Positions 1 through 9,799 of a stretch of DNA of 64,000 bases are shown here, one piece after another. Made by a program: the position numbers and the translations under genes. The stretch's first letter is position 1. Each line of letters starts with the position of its first letter. Source of the DNA: Enterobacter sp. RIT418 (GTDB taxonomy: Bacteria; Pseudomonadota; Gammaproteobacteria; Enterobacterales; Enterobacteriaceae); contig NZ_QBJD02000008.1 in the NCBI RefSeq assembly GCF_003057745.1, forward strand, positions 124,001 to 188,000. Direction: 5' to 3'. Under the pieces are notes generated by a model that did no database searches, was not told the DNA's origin, and saw only the letters and a list, made by a program, of their open reading frames with translations.

Positions 1-607
1 GCTGCGCCGTGCTGATTTTGTCACCGTTGTGCCAGTGCAGCGTCGAGCGAATATAAAAGTGCCAGCGCAGGCCGTCGGGAGAGACCTCCCAGTGGTGGGC
101 GAGATCGCCTACCGGCTCGCTGCCGTCGCCGTGAAAGCGCGTGAGCCCGGAGAAAACGTGCCCAGCCAGATGCTGTTCGGCGCGGCCGGGTAAAAAGCCG
201 GGATGAAGCGGGTCCAGCGAACGGTAGTAGGGAATCCGCAGCGTCGGCGTATCGTTTTGCCACTGTCCGCCCAGAAACGGATGCAGCAGCACGCGTAAAT
301 CGTCGGGCGCAAGCTGGGCCAGCTCAAGAGCGTTATGCTGCTGCCCGCTCCTTAAGGCCTCTTCCATCATCGTATTGCGCAGGGAATCCGGCGTAACGTG
401 AAACGTCAATTCACCGCGCTTGCCGCGGCCTGACCGCGCGCGCCAGCTGAGCCATCCCGCCTCCTGGGCCTGGCGCAGGAGCGTGCGCACGTGTCGCTCG
501 CTGCAAAAGCAGCGGTCGGCAAGTTCGGCGACGGTGACCTGCTGCGTCGCACCGGCAGAAGGATGCCAAAGGCGCTGGTACTGATTAAGGCGGTTAAGCT
601 GACGCAT
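1..607 (-). CDS. ybaE: SgrR/YbaE-family transcriptional regulator, partial (N-terminal part)
   Basis: This open frame starts at the ATG at 605-607 and runs off the left edge of the window. The first ~100 residues form an SgrR-type N-terminal winged-helix domain (motifs ADRCFCSERHVRTLL and a basic SGRGKRGE stretch). It is followed by the start of an SBP_bac_5-like solute-binding domain (LHWHNGD motif at the truncated end). SgrR-family proteins join a DNA-binding domain to a periplasmic-binding-protein-like sensor but act in the cytoplasm. Position next to and divergent from cof matches ybaE in E. coli. The ligand and targets are unknown. Family assignment is confident; the end of the gene is not in view. 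Confidence 0.85.
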   Translation of the reverse strand, partial: MRQLNRLNQYQRLWHPSAGATQQVTVAELADRCFCSERHVRTLLRQAQEAGWLSWRARSGRGKRGELTFHVTPDSLRNTMMEEALRSGQQHNALELAQLAPDDLRVLLHPFLGGQWQNDTPTLRIPYYRSLDPLHPGFLPGRAEQHLAGHVFSGLTRFHGDGSEPVGDLAHHWEVSPDGLRWHFYIRSTLHWHNGDKISTAQ

Positions 608-708
608 AATAAACCCGGAACAATAATCATCATCTATTCACTATTACTTCCGTATATCTCACGTAATACTGATGCACAAGTTAACCGCATCACACTTCAG
701 GAGTATTT

Positions 709-1527
709 ATGGCCCGGCTCGCTGCATTTGATATGGACGGTACGCTGCTAATGCCGGATCACCGCTTAGGCGATAAAACCCTGGCCACCCTGAAGCGGCT
801 GCGCGAGCGCGACGTTACCCTGACGTTTGCTACGGGGCGCCACGAGCTGGAGATGCGTCATTTGCTGGGCGCGCTTTCTCTGGACGCGTATTTGATCACC
901 GGCAACGGCACGCGCATTCACTCCGTTGAAGGGGACGTGCTGCATCGCGAGGATCTCAACCCGGAAGTGGCGGATATCGTTCTCCACAGCGCCTGGGATA
1001 CGCAGGCCAGCGTCCACGTTTTCAATGACGGCGGCTGGTTTACCGGCCGGGAAATCCCTGAGCTTTTGCACGCGCACGTCTACAGCGGTTTTAAATATCA
1101 GCTTATCGACCTGCGCCGTCTCCCCGCCCATGCGGTGACCAAAATCTGTTTCTGCGGCGATCGTGATGATTTGTGCCGTTTACGCATCCAGCTAAACGAA
1201 GCGCTGGGCAACCGTGCGCATCTGACGTTCTCGGCGGTGGATTGTCTGGAAGTGCTGCCGGTAGGGTGCAACAAAGGATCGGCTCTGGCAGTGCTGAGCG
1301 ACCATCTCGGCTTCACCATGCAGGACTGTATGGCGTTTGGCGACGCGATGAACGACCGCGAGATGCTCGGCAGCGTCGGTCGCGGTCTGATCATGGGTAA
1401 TGCGATGCCGCAGCTCATTGCGGAGCTGCCTCATCTTCCGGTTATTGGACACTGCCGTAATGAAGCGGTGTCCCATTTTTTGACACATTGGCTGGACAAC
1501 AACAACCTCCCGTATTCCCCCGAATAG
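709..1527 (+). CDS. cof: HMP-PP phosphatase Cof (HAD superfamily, type IIB)
   Basis: A 272-residue cytoplasmic haloacid-dehalogenase-like hydrolase. Motif I is FDMDGTLL with the Asp pair at residues 8 and 10, a conserved Lys lies at about residue 189 (GCNKGSAL), and motif IV is GDAMND at 211-216, giving the complete catalytic set. Length matches E. coli Cof (272 aa). Known role of the family member: hydrolysis of 4-amino-2-methyl-5-hydroxymethylpyrimidine pyrophosphate, a thiamin precursor, and related phosphosugars. The start at 709 follows a CAGGAG Shine-Dalgarno. It is divergent from ybaE and ends at a strong terminator. Confidence 0.95.
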   Translation: MARLAAFDMDGTLLMPDHRLGDKTLATLKRLRERDVTLTFATGRHELEMRHLLGALSLDAYLITGNGTRIHSVEGDVLHREDLNPEVADIVLHSAWDTQASVHVFNDGGWFTGREIPELLHAHVYSGFKYQLIDLRRLPAHAVTKICFCGDRDDLCRLRIQLNEALGNRAHLTFSAVDCLEVLPVGCNKGSALAVLSDHLGFTMQDCMAFGDAMNDREMLGSVGRGLIMGNAMPQLIAELPHLPVIGHCRNEAVSHFLTHWLDNNNLPYSPE

Positions 1528-1542
1528 TGAGATCCTTCCAGC

Positions 1543-1570
1543 AAGCCAGGCTTCTGCCTGGCTTTTTTTT
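1543..1570 (+). terminator. Rho-independent terminator after cof
   Basis: A 9-bp stem (AAGCCAGGC / GCCTGGCTT) with a TTCT loop is followed by eight T residues. It lies 15 nt after the cof stop codon and abuts the 3' end of the convergent cysteine desulfhydrase gene. Confidence 0.9.
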
Positions 1571-2615
1571 ATTTCACCAGCTCGGCAATCTCCGCTTTCC
1601 ACGGGGCAATGTCGCCAATATTGGCCTGCACCCATTCAGCGTTGTAATAGGTATCCAGATAGCGCTCGCCGCTGTCGCACAGCAGGGTAACGATCGAGCC
1701 CGTGCGGCCCTCTTCGCGCATCCGGGCGGCCAACTGCAGCGCGCCCCACATGTTAGTACCGGTGGATGCTCCCACCTTGCGGCCCAGCTGCGTTTCCAGC
1801 CAGTGTGCCGTAGCGACGCTGGCGGCGTCCGGCACGCGGAGCATTTCGTCTACCACGTCAGGAATAAAAGACGGCTCCACGCGCGGGCGACCAATTCCTT
1901 CAATTTTACTCCCCACAGGGCTGCGCAGGCCCGCATCGCGGGTTTGCCAGTAGTCGAGGAACACCGAGTTCTGCGGATCAACCACCATCAGCTGGGTATC
2001 GTACCCCTGGCAGCGAATATAGCGGCCGATGGTGGCCGACGTTCCGCCCGTCCCCGCGCTCATCACCACGTAAGACGGAACGGGGTGCGGCTCGTGGGTC
2101 ATCTGGCGGAAAATACTGTCCGCGATGTTGTTATTGCCGCGCCAGTCGGTCGCGCGTTCGGCAAAGGTGAACTGGTCCATATAGTGGCCGCGAAGCTCGC
2201 GGGCCAGCATTTCGGAAGCGGCGTAGATTTCACAGGCGCTTTCCACGAAGTGGCAGCGTCCGCCGTAAAATTCGATCTGCTCGATTTTGCGTTTTGCCGT
2301 GCAGGAAGGCATCACGGCGATGAACGGCAGGCCCAGCAGGCGGGCAAAATAGGCTTCGGAGACGGCGGTCGAGCCGGATGACGATTCAATAATCGTCGTG
2401 CCCTCGTTAATCCAGCCGTTGCACAATCCGTATAGAAACAGGGACCGAGCAAGGCGATGCTTCAGGCTGCCGGTAGGATGGGTACTCTCATCCTTCAGAT
2501 AGAGCTGAATGCCGGGAAATCCGGGCAGTGCAAGGCGAATGAGATGGGTATCTGCTGAACGCTGATAGTCGGCATTTATCTCGCTGATGGCATGTTTAAC
2601 CCAGGTGGTATTCAT
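1569..2615 (-). CDS. cdsH: PLP-dependent cysteine desulfhydrase of the cysteine synthase fold (CdsH-like)
   Basis: A 348-residue fold-type II PLP enzyme. The N-terminal [14 protein letters not shown] motif carries the Schiff-base lysine, followed by an [10 protein letters not shown] phosphate/substrate loop and a glycine-rich [16 protein letters not shown] phosphate-binding loop. It resembles cysteine synthase but sits divergently beside a decR/ybaO regulator. In Salmonella the gene at this location (STM0458, cdsH) is an inducible cysteine desulfhydrase controlled by YbaO. The inferred role is breakdown of excess L-cysteine to pyruvate, ammonia and sulfide in the cytoplasm. E. coli K-12 lacks the gene here. 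A cysteine synthase activity cannot be excluded from sequence. Confidence 0.8.
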   Translation of the reverse strand: MNTTWVKHAISEINADYQRSADTHLIRLALPGFPGIQLYLKDESTHPTGSLKHRLARSLFLYGLCNGWINEGTTIIESSSGSTAVSEAYFARLLGLPFIAVMPSCTAKRKIEQIEFYGGRCHFVESACEIYAASEMLARELRGHYMDQFTFAERATDWRGNNNIADSIFRQMTHEPHPVPSYVVMSAGTGGTSATIGRYIRCQGYDTQLMVVDPQNSVFLDYWQTRDAGLRSPVGSKIEGIGRPRVEPSFIPDVVDEMLRVPDAASVATAHWLETQLGRKVGASTGTNMWGALQLAARMREEGRTGSIVTLLCDSGERYLDTYYNAEWVQANIGDIAPWKAEIAELVK

Positions 2616-2703
2616 CGTAATTATCCGTTTGTCATTTTGTGCCCAGCATAGCGAATAGCACAGAAAAAATTGTTGCTATCTGGCCTTTAAAATAGAATTA
2701 AGG

Positions 2704-2718
2704 GAGAAAAATTTTCTC
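2704..2718. promoter_or_regulatory. Perfect 15-bp palindrome in the cdsH-decR intergenic region, candidate DecR operator
   Basis: GAGAAAA-A-TTTTCTC, 7-bp arms around one base, lies 12 nt upstream of the decR start in the 115-bp divergent intergenic region. Lrp/AsnC proteins commonly bind AT-rich palindromes of this length, so it is a good operator candidate for both genes. Binding is inferred, not shown. Confidence 0.45.
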
Positions 2719-2730
2719 TGTGAGGTGAGC

Positions 2731-3189
2731 ATGTTAGATAAAATTGACCGCAAGCTGCTTTCACTCCTGCAAAACGACTGCACCCTCTCTTTGCAGGCGC
2801 TGGCAGATGCCGTTAATCTGACCACCACGCCGTGCTGGAAGCGCCTGAAAAAGCTGGAAGACGACGGCATTCTGCTGGGGCGCGTCGCGCTGTTAGATCC
2901 CGAAAAGCTGGGGCTTGGGCTGACGGCCTTTGTTCTGATAAAAACGCAGCACCACAGCAGCGAATGGTACTGCCGCTTCGTTACCCAGGTTTCAGAGATG
3001 CCCGAGGTGCTCGGCTTCTGGCGCATGGCGGGAGAGTACGACTATCTGATGCGCGTTCAGGTGGCGGATATGAAGCGTTACGATGATTTCTACAAGCGGC
3101 TGGTCAACAGCGTCCCGGGCTTATCGGACGTCACCTCGAGTTTCGCGATGGAACAGATTAAATACACCACTGCATTACCCATTGAATAA
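2731..3189 (+). CDS. decR: Lrp/AsnC-family cysteine-detoxification regulator DecR
   Basis: 152 residues: an N-terminal helix-turn-helix (residues ~5-60, with [25 protein letters not shown]) and a C-terminal RAM/Lrp effector domain. DecR (YbaO) responds to L-cysteine and activates cysteine-degrading genes. In this genome the divergent CdsH-like enzyme is the obvious target. The ATG at 2731 was chosen over a GTG two codons upstream, because GAGG at 2722-2725 is spaced correctly for it and E. coli DecR begins MLDKIDRK. It is followed after 30 nt by mdlA on the same strand. Confidence 0.93.
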   Translation: MLDKIDRKLLSLLQNDCTLSLQALADAVNLTTTPCWKRLKKLEDDGILLGRVALLDPEKLGLGLTAFVLIKTQHHSSEWYCRFVTQVSEMPEVLGFWRMAGEYDYLMRVQVADMKRYDDFYKRLVNSVPGLSDVTSSFAMEQIKYTTALPIE

Positions 3190-3219
3190 CCAAGTAAAAT
3201 ACCTTCAGGAAAAGACCGC

Positions 3220-4992
3220 GTGCGATTATTTGCCCAATTAAGCTGGTACTTTCGTCGGGAATGGCAACGCTATCTCGGCGCAGTATTCCTGCTTATTATC
3301 ATTGCCATTCTGCAGCTGATCCCGCCCAAGGTGGTCGGGTACGTCGTGGATGGCGTTACGGAACAGCATTACACCGCCGCACGGGTGTGGATGTGGATTG
3401 GGACGCTGGTGCTCACTGCCGTCGTCGTCTACCTGCTGCGCTACGTCTGGCGCGTCCTGCTGTTTGGCGCGTCCTATCAGCTGGCCGTTGAGCTTAGGGA
3501 AGATTTCTACCGCCAGCTGAGCCGCCAGCATCCGGAATTTTATCTACGCCACCGCACCGGGGATCTGATTGCCCGCGCGACCAACGACGTAGATCGCGTG
3601 GTGTTTGCCGCAGGGGAAGGGGTGCTCACGCTGGTGGACTCGCTGGTGATGGGCTGTGCGGTGCTGATCGTCATGTCCACCCAGATTAGCTGGCAGCTGA
3701 CGCTGCTGGCGCTGCTGCCGATGCCGATCATGGCCCTGGCGATTAACCGCTTTGGCGAACAGCTGCACGAGCGCTTCAAGCTGGCGCAGGCGGCGTTTTC
3801 GTCGCTGAACGATCGCACGCAGGAGAGCATGACCAGCATCCGCATGATTAAGGCGTTTGGTCTGGAAGACCGTCAATCCTCGCTGTTTGCCGCAGATGCG
3901 GCGGATACCGGCGCGAAAAACATGCGCGTAGCGCGTATCGACGCCCGTTTCGACCCGACGATCTATATCGCCATCGGGATGGCAAACCTGCTGGCCGTTG
4001 GCGGCGGAAGCTGGATGGTCGTGCGGGGCACGATGACGCTCGGCCAGCTGACCAGCTTCGCGATGTACCTTGGGCTCATGATTTGGCCGATGCTGGCGCT
4101 GGCCTGGATGTTTAACATCGTCGAGCGCGGCAGCGCCGCCTACAGCCGCATCCGCGCGATGCTGGCCGAGGCGCCGGTAGTCAACGACGGCACCAGGCCG
4201 GTACCTGAAGGCCGCGGGGTGATTGAGGCGTCTGTTCGCGAGTTTGTCTACCCGCAGGCGGAGCGGCCGGTGCTGGAAAACGTCAACTTCACGCTGCAGC
4301 CAGGACAAATGCTGGGGATCTGCGGCCCGACGGGGGCGGGGAAAAGCACCGTTCTGTCGCTGCTCCAGCGCCACTTTGACGTCACCCAGGGCGATATCCG
4401 CTTCCACGATATTCCGCTCGCCGAGCTGCTGCTGGACGACTGGCGCAGCCGCCTGGCGGTCGTTAGCCAGACGCCGTTTTTATTCTCCGATACCATCGCC
4501 AACAACATTGCGCTGGGCTGCCCGGCGGCCACGCAGGCGGAGATTGAGCACGTGGCGCGCTTAGCCAGCGTCCACGAGGATATTTTGCGGCTGCCGCAGG
4601 GCTATGAAACGGAAGTGGGCGAGCGCGGCGTAATGCTGTCCGGCGGGCAAAAACAGCGCATCTCCATTGCGCGCGCGCTGCTGCTGAACGCTGAAATCCT
4701 GATCCTGGACGACGCGCTTTCTGCCGTCGACGGCCGCACCGAGCACCAGATCCTGCATAACCTGCGCCAGTGGGGCGAGGGGCGCACGGTGATCATCAGC
4801 GCCCACCGTCTTTCTGCGCTGACGGAGGCCAATGAAATTTTAGTGCTTCAGCACGGGCATATTGCCCAGCGCGGCCAGCACGAGCAGCTTGCCGATCGGC
4901 CGGGCTGGTATCGCGATATGTACCGCTACCAGCAGCTCGAAGCAGCGCTGGATGATGCTCCGGAGCAGGGACAGGAGGCGAAAGATGCGTAA
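3220..4992 (+). CDS. mdlA: ABC exporter half-transporter MdlA
   Basis: A 590-residue inner-membrane type IV ABC exporter half: an N-terminal six-helix transmembrane domain (residues ~1-310) and a nucleotide-binding domain. Walker A is GPTGAGKST, the signature is LSGGQ and Walker B is [11 protein letters not shown]. The catalytic Glu after Walker B is replaced by Asp, the mark of the non-canonical site of a heterodimeric exporter. The start is GTG at 3220 behind CAGGA. It overlaps mdlB by 8 nt, so translation is probably coupled. The family resembles multidrug exporters; the natural substrate is unknown. Confidence 0.95.
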   Translation: MRLFAQLSWYFRREWQRYLGAVFLLIIIAILQLIPPKVVGYVVDGVTEQHYTAARVWMWIGTLVLTAVVVYLLRYVWRVLLFGASYQLAVELREDFYRQLSRQHPEFYLRHRTGDLIARATNDVDRVVFAAGEGVLTLVDSLVMGCAVLIVMSTQISWQLTLLALLPMPIMALAINRFGEQLHERFKLAQAAFSSLNDRTQESMTSIRMIKAFGLEDRQSSLFAADAADTGAKNMRVARIDARFDPTIYIAIGMANLLAVGGGSWMVVRGTMTLGQLTSFAMYLGLMIWPMLALAWMFNIVERGSAAYSRIRAMLAEAPVVNDGTRPVPEGRGVIEASVREFVYPQAERPVLENVNFTLQPGQMLGICGPTGAGKSTVLSLLQRHFDVTQGDIRFHDIPLAELLLDDWRSRLAVVSQTPFLFSDTIANNIALGCPAATQAEIEHVARLASVHEDILRLPQGYETEVGERGVMLSGGQKQRISIARALLLNAEILILDDALSAVDGRTEHQILHNLRQWGEGRTVIISAHRLSALTEANEILVLQHGHIAQRGQHEQLADRPGWYRDMYRYQQLEAALDDAPEQGQEAKDA

Positions 4993-6766
4993 TTTTGGAC
5001 AGCTGTGGCCAACGCTCAAGCGCCTGCTGGCGTACGGCTCCCCCTGGCGCAAGCCGCTGTCGATTGCCGTGCTTCTGCTGTGGATCGCGGCGATTGCCGA
5101 AGTGAGCGGCCCGCTGCTCATTAGCTACTTCATCGACAATATGGTGGCGAAGAGCTATATGCCGCTGGGGCTGGTGGCCGGGCTTGGCGTCGCCTATGTG
5201 GGGCTGCAAATCACCGCGGCCTCGCTGCACTACGCCCAGTCTCTGCTCTTTAACCGGGCGGCCGTTGGGGTGGTACAGCAACTGCGAACGGACGTGATGG
5301 ATGCGGCGCTGCGCCAGCCGCTCAGCGAGTTCGATACCCAGCCGGTCGGGCAGGTGATTTCTCGCGTCACCAACGATACCGAGGTGATTCGCGATCTTTA
5401 CGTCACCGTCGTCGCCACCGTGCTGCGCAGCGCGGCGCTGATTGGTGCGATGCTGGTGGCGATGTTCAGCCTTGACTGGCGCATGGCGCTGGTGGCCATC
5501 ACCATCTTCCCGGCGGTGCTGATCGTGATGGTGATTTACCAGCGCTACAGCACGCCGATCGTTCGCCGCGTGCGCGCCTATCTGGCGGACATCAACGACG
5601 GCTTCAACGAAGTGATTAACGGCATGAGCGTGATCCAGCAGTTCCGCCAGCAGGCGCGGTTTGGCGAACGCATGGGCGAAGCCAGCCGCTCGCACTATAT
5701 GGCGCGCATGCAAACCCTGCGCCTTGACGGCTTTCTGCTGCGTCCGCTTCTGAGCCTCTTCTCCGCGCTGGTGCTGTGCGGGCTGCTGATGCTGTTTGGC
5801 CTGACGACGCGCGGCACTATTGAAGTGGGCGTGCTGTACGCGTTCATCAGCTATCTGGGGCGGCTTAACGAGCCGCTGATCGAGCTAACAACCCAGCAGT
5901 CGATGCTGCAGCAGGCGGTGGTAGCCGGGGAGCGCGTGTTCGAACTGATGGACCGGCCGCGGCAGACCTACGGCAGCGACGAGCGCCCTCTGCAAAGCGG
6001 CAGCATCGCGTTCGATGACGTCTCATTTGCCTATCGTGAAGACCGGCTGGTGCTGCAGAATATTAACCTCGAGGTTCCGTCGCGCGGCTTTGTGGCACTT
6101 GTCGGGCACACCGGCAGCGGCAAAAGTACGCTCGCCAGCCTGCTGATGGGCTACTACCCGTTAACGCAGGGGGAAATCCGCCTGGACGGCCGTCCGCTCG
6201 CCTCGCTCAGCCACGGCGTGCTGCGCAAAGGCGTGGCGATGGTGCAGCAAGATCCGGTCGTGCTGGCGGATACGTTTTATGCCAACGTCACGCTGGGCCG
6301 TTCGTATACCCAGGAGCAGGTCTGGGACGTGCTGGAAAAAGTGCAGCTGGCGGAGCTGGCGCGCGGGTTCAGCGACGGCATCAATACGAAGCTGGGCGAG
6401 CAGGGGAATAACCTCTCCGTCGGCCAAAAGCAGCTTCTGGCGCTGGCGCGCGTGCTGATTGAGACGCCGCAGGTGCTGATCCTGGATGAAGCGACGGCCA
6501 GCATCGACTCCGGCACGGAGCAGGCCATCCAGCAGGCGCTGGCCGCCGTTCGCGACCATACGACGCTGGTGGTAATTGCCCACCGCCTTTCCACGATCGT
6601 TGAGGCAGACACCATTCTGGTGCTGCATCGCGGCCAGGCCGTCGAGCGTGGGACGCACAAACAGCTGCTGGAGGCTAAAGGCCGCTACTGGCAGATGTAT
6701 CAGCTCCAGCTGGCGGGCGAAGAGCTGGCCGCCAGCGCGCGCGAAGAAGAGACCCTTAGCGCCTGA
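4985..6766 (+). CDS. mdlB: ABC exporter half-transporter MdlB
   Basis: 593 residues, the same length as E. coli MdlB, starting at the ATG at 4985 inside the end of mdlA. An upstream in-frame ATG at 4862 is rejected because it would overlap mdlA by over 130 nt. The N-terminal ABC membrane domain has six helices. The nucleotide-binding domain has Walker [10 protein letters not shown], the divergent signature LSVGQ and canonical Walker [12 protein letters not shown] with the catalytic Glu. It should pair with MdlA in the inner membrane, with the intact hydrolysis site using MdlB Walker motifs and the MdlA LSGGQ. Confidence 0.95.
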   Translation: MRNFGQLWPTLKRLLAYGSPWRKPLSIAVLLLWIAAIAEVSGPLLISYFIDNMVAKSYMPLGLVAGLGVAYVGLQITAASLHYAQSLLFNRAAVGVVQQLRTDVMDAALRQPLSEFDTQPVGQVISRVTNDTEVIRDLYVTVVATVLRSAALIGAMLVAMFSLDWRMALVAITIFPAVLIVMVIYQRYSTPIVRRVRAYLADINDGFNEVINGMSVIQQFRQQARFGERMGEASRSHYMARMQTLRLDGFLLRPLLSLFSALVLCGLLMLFGLTTRGTIEVGVLYAFISYLGRLNEPLIELTTQQSMLQQAVVAGERVFELMDRPRQTYGSDERPLQSGSIAFDDVSFAYREDRLVLQNINLEVPSRGFVALVGHTGSGKSTLASLLMGYYPLTQGEIRLDGRPLASLSHGVLRKGVAMVQQDPVVLADTFYANVTLGRSYTQEQVWDVLEKVQLAELARGFSDGINTKLGEQGNNLSVGQKQLLALARVLIETPQVLILDEATASIDSGTEQAIQQALAAVRDHTTLVVIAHRLSTIVEADTILVLHRGQAVERGTHKQLLEAKGRYWQMYQLQLAGEELAASAREEETLSA

Positions 6767-6828
6767 TGCACTAAAAGCAGGCAATGCGCTGACCCTCGTC
6801 GCTGTTGGTGCAAAACGGAAACGCGCCA

Positions 6829-6845
6829 TGCACTGCCATGGTGCG
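6829..6845 (+). promoter_or_regulatory. NtrC (GlnG) enhancer site upstream of glnK
   Basis: TGCACT-N5-GGTGCG matches the NtrC dyad consensus TGCACC-N5-GGTGCA at 10 of 12 positions. It is centred about 95 bp upstream of the sigma-54 promoter start. A weaker match with a good right half (GGTGCA) lies at 6796-6812, and another with a good left half at 6768-6784 just after the mdlB stop. This spacing is typical for an enhancer of a sigma-54 promoter. Confidence 0.75.
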
Positions 6846-6918
6846 TTTTTTTTCGCCCGACGTTTCCTTCCCGCGCATTTACGCGCGTTCAACCGCGTAT
6901 TCCCACTTTTCTCTTTTC

Positions 6919-6934
6919 TGGCACACCGCTTGCA
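6919..6934 (+). promoter_or_regulatory. Sigma-54 promoter of the glnK-amtB operon
   Basis: TGGCAC-N5-TTGCA shows the invariant -24 GG (6920-6921) and -12 GC (6932-6933) separated by exactly 10 bp. It lies 55 bp upstream of the glnK ATG with NtrC-type dyads upstream, so transcription is expected under nitrogen limitation. Confidence 0.9.
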
Positions 6935-6988
6935 ATAGCTTCTTCGTGTGAGCTGCGGCCATTGGCAAATTCTGACTGGAGAGGATTT

Positions 6989-7327
6989 ATGAAGCTGGTT
7001 ACGGTGATTATTAAACCATTCAAACTTGAAGACGTGCGTGAAGCGCTCTCTTCCATGGGCATTCAGGGCCTGACGGTCACCGAAGTGAAAGGCTTTGGTC
7101 GTCAGAAGGGGCATGCCGAGCTCTATCGTGGAGCGGAGTACAGCGTCAACTTTCTGCCGAAAGTGAAAATAGACGTCGCGATTGCCGACGATCAGCTCGA
7201 TGAGGTCGTTGATGCGGTGAGCAAAGCGGCCTATACCGGAAAAATTGGCGACGGCAAAATTTTCGTTGCCGAACTGCAGCGCGTCATTCGCATCCGTACC
7301 GGCGAATCTGACGAAGCGGCACTGTAA
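6989..7327 (+). CDS. glnK: Nitrogen regulatory PII-like protein GlnK
   Basis: 112 residues, the standard PII length. The uridylylation site Tyr51 is present in the T-loop (YRGAEYSVNF), as is the C-terminal ATP/2-oxoglutarate binding region. The trimer binds AmtB and closes the ammonium channel when nitrogen is plentiful; uridylylation by GlnD releases it. The ATG at 6989 gives the usual MKLVTVIIKPF start, and a longer in-frame opening from 6962 is rejected. It is cotranscribed with amtB from a sigma-54 promoter. Confidence 0.98.
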   Translation: MKLVTVIIKPFKLEDVREALSSMGIQGLTVTEVKGFGRQKGHAELYRGAEYSVNFLPKVKIDVAIADDQLDEVVDAVSKAAYTGKIGDGKIFVAELQRVIRIRTGESDEAAL

Positions 7328-7362
7328 ATAACGCCTGGCACACAGTGATAGGGATCGAGAAA

Positions 7363-8649
7363 ATGAAGATAGCAAAAATGACAACAGGTCTGGCATCGTT
7401 AGCGCTGCTGCCGGGTGCGGCGATGGCTGCCCCTGCGGTGGCGGATAAAGCCGACAACGCGTTTATGATGATCTGCACCGCCCTGGTGCTGTTCATGACA
7501 ATCCCGGGCATTGCGCTGTTTTACGGCGGCCTGATCCGCGGTAAAAACGTGCTGTCCATGTTGACCCAGGTTGCCGTGACCTTCGCGCTGGTCTGCGTGC
7601 TGTGGGTGGTGTACGGCTATTCGCTGGCCTTCGGAGAAGGTAATGCCTTCTTCGGCAACTTTAACTGGGCGATGCTCAAAAACATCGAATTGACCGCGCT
7701 GATGGGGAGCTTCTACCAGTATATCCACGTCGCGTTTCAGGGCTCGTTTGCCTGTATTACCGTGGGGCTGATCGTCGGCGCGCTGGCGGAGCGCATCCGC
7801 TTCTCGGCGGTGCTGATTTTCGTGGTGGTCTGGCTGACTCTCTCTTACATACCGATTGCGCACATGGTCTGGGGCGGCGGCCTGCTGGCGTCACACGGTG
7901 CGCTGGACTTTGCGGGCGGTACCGTTGTCCACATTAACGCCGCGGTGGCGGGCCTGGTAGGCGCCTACCTGATCGGCAAGCGCGTGGGCTTTGGCAAAGA
8001 GGCGTTCAAACCGCACAATCTGCCGATGGTGTTTACCGGTACGGCGATCCTCTACTTCGGCTGGTTTGGCTTCAACGCGGGCTCTGCCAGCGCGGCGAAC
8101 GAAATCGCGGCTCTGGCTTTCGTTAACACCGTTGTTGCCACGGCGGGGGCCATCCTCTCCTGGATATTTGGCGAGTGGGCCGTTCGCGGCAAGCCGTCGC
8201 TGCTGGGCGCCTGTTCCGGCGCGATTGCCGGCCTGGTCGGGATCACGCCAGCCTGTGGTTATGTGGGCGTGGGCGGCGCGTTGCTCGTCGGTCTGGTCGC
8301 CGGTCTGGCGGGCCTGTGGGGCGTAACCGCGCTGAAGCGCGTGCTGCGCGTTGACGACCCTTGCGACGTATTCGGCGTCCACGGCGTTTGTGGGATCGTC
8401 GGCTGTATTATGACGGGCATCTTCGCGGCGAAATCGCTGGGCGGCGTGGGCTACGCGGAGGGCGTGACCATGGTTCATCAGGTGCTGGTACAGCTGGAAA
8501 GCATCGGCATCACCGTGGTTTGGTCCGGCGTAGTGGCGTTTATCGGCTACAAGCTGGCGGACATGACGGTTGGCCTGCGCGTACCGGAAGAGCAGGAGCG
8601 CGAGGGGCTGGACGTCAACAGCCACGGCGAGAATGCGTATAATGCATAA
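7363..8649 (+). CDS. amtB: Ammonium transporter AmtB
   Basis: 428 residues beginning MKIAKMTTGL, with a cleavable signal peptide ending near AMAAPA and 11 transmembrane helices after processing, as in E. coli AmtB. The twin pore histidines lie in IAHMVWGGG and DVFGVHGVCG. It is a trimeric inner-membrane channel for ammonium/ammonia, blocked by GlnK, which is encoded 35 nt upstream. The ATG at 7363 was chosen over the one at 7345 by homology and because GATCGAGA precedes it. Confidence 0.98.
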   Translation: MKIAKMTTGLASLALLPGAAMAAPAVADKADNAFMMICTALVLFMTIPGIALFYGGLIRGKNVLSMLTQVAVTFALVCVLWVVYGYSLAFGEGNAFFGNFNWAMLKNIELTALMGSFYQYIHVAFQGSFACITVGLIVGALAERIRFSAVLIFVVVWLTLSYIPIAHMVWGGGLLASHGALDFAGGTVVHINAAVAGLVGAYLIGKRVGFGKEAFKPHNLPMVFTGTAILYFGWFGFNAGSASAANEIAALAFVNTVVATAGAILSWIFGEWAVRGKPSLLGACSGAIAGLVGITPACGYVGVGGALLVGLVAGLAGLWGVTALKRVLRVDDPCDVFGVHGVCGIVGCIMTGIFAAKSLGGVGYAEGVTMVHQVLVQLESIGITVVWSGVVAFIGYKLADMTVGLRVPEEQEREGLDVNSHGENAYNA

Positions 8650-8658
8650 ATAAACAGC

Positions 8659-8684
8659 AAAACGGCAGCGTCAGTTGCCGTTTT
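8659..8684 (+). terminator. Terminator hairpin after amtB, part of a composite repeat
   Basis: The 9-bp stem AAAACGGCA / TGCCGTTTT lies 10 nt after the amtB stop codon. The same type of hairpin recurs after gsk and ushA, always beside a GAGAGGG palindrome. Confidence 0.75.
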
Positions 8685-8696
8685 GAGTACTTGTTT

Positions 8697-8730
8697 CCTC
8701 TCCCCGTGGGAGAGGGCAGCAGGCCGCACA
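8697..8730. repeat. GAGAGGG palindromic intergenic repeat, copy A
   Basis: CCTCTCCCC-GT-GGGAGAGGG followed by CAGCAGGCCGCAC. It belongs to the composite repeat family also seen at 33731-33857, 40667-40750, 43990-44290 and 49225-49304, and lies between the convergent ends of amtB and tesB. Confidence 0.8.
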
Positions 8731-8734
8731 ATGA

Positions 8735-9595
8735 TCACCCGCGATTGCGCATCACCCCTTCCTGCACCGTTGACGCCACCAGAACGCCATCCTTTGTGTA
8801 GAACTCACCGCGCACAAACCCGCGCGCGCTCGAGGCCGACGTGCTCTCAACGCTATAGAGCAGCCAGTCGTTCATATCAAACGGACGGTGGAACCACATC
8901 GAGTGGTCGATAGTCGCAACCTGCATCCCTTTTTCCAGGAATCCGACGCCGTGCGGCTGAAGCGCAACCGGAAGGAAATTGAAATCAGACGCATAGCCCA
9001 GCAGGTTCTGATGGACGCGAAAATCCTCCGGCACCGTGCCGTTGGCGCGCATCCAGACCTGGCGTTTTGGCTCGGCGGTATGTCCCTTCATCGGGTTGTG
9101 AAATTCCACCGGGCGGATCTCCAGCGGCTTGTCGCACAGGAATTTTTCCTTAGCCTGCGGGGGCAGCAGGTGGGCGAGCGCGCGGGCGATCTCCGTCTCT
9201 GATTTCAGATCGTCCGGCGACGGCGCAGGCGGCATCGTTTTTTGATGCTCGTAGCCCGGCTCCGGCGCCTGGAAAGAGGCGGTCATGTAGAAGATCGGCT
9301 TACCGTGCTGTATCGCCGCCACGCGTCGCGCGCTAAAGCTGTTGCCGTCGCGAAGCACCTCAACGTCGTACACGATCGGCTTTGCGCTATCGCCAGGGCG
9401 CAGAAAGTAGCTATGGAAGGAGTGCACCAGACGGTCTGCCGGAACGGTCTCCTTTGCGGCATACAGCGCCTGCCCCACGACCTGCCCGCCGAAGACCTGG
9501 CGCAGGCCTAAATCTTCGCTTTGCCCGCGGTAGAGCCCTTCCTCAATTTTTTCCAGATTCAGTAATGTCAGCAGATTGTTCAGTGCCTGACTCAT
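8735..9595 (-). CDS. tesB: Acyl-CoA thioesterase II TesB
   Basis: 286 residues, identical in length to E. coli TesB, with two tandem hot-dog domains. Conserved stretches include [15 protein letters not shown] near the N-terminus and the C-terminal [17 protein letters not shown] region that supplies catalytic residues. It hydrolyses medium- and long-chain acyl-CoA in the cytoplasm as a tetramer. The start MSQALNNLL at 9595 was preferred over a position 4 codons upstream by homology. Confidence 0.97.
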   Translation of the reverse strand: MSQALNNLLTLLNLEKIEEGLYRGQSEDLGLRQVFGGQVVGQALYAAKETVPADRLVHSFHSYFLRPGDSAKPIVYDVEVLRDGNSFSARRVAAIQHGKPIFYMTASFQAPEPGYEHQKTMPPAPSPDDLKSETEIARALAHLLPPQAKEKFLCDKPLEIRPVEFHNPMKGHTAEPKRQVWMRANGTVPEDFRVHQNLLGYASDFNFLPVALQPHGVGFLEKGMQVATIDHSMWFHRPFDMNDWLLYSVESTSASSARGFVRGEFYTKDGVLVASTVQEGVMRNRG

Positions 9596-9799
9596 AGTGG
9601 TCCTCAATAAAACGCCGTGGCGAAAGATACGCTGATTATAACCCAGAAATGTAAGTGGTCCGACGGGTAGAATAATCTTAATATCCGGGCGAAATTAGGC
9701 ATAAATCCGTGATTTGTGCCACACTTGTTTACGTTATGTGAATGAAACGACATCAGATGGGATCGATCCCGCTGGTGCATTGATGATAAGGAGACTTCA

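Noticed and set aside
3544-4407. Long minus-strand open frame of 287 codons inside mdlA
   Set aside because: Antisense to a clearly conserved gene, His/Arg/Gln-rich composition typical of GC-rich shadow frames, no ribosome site.
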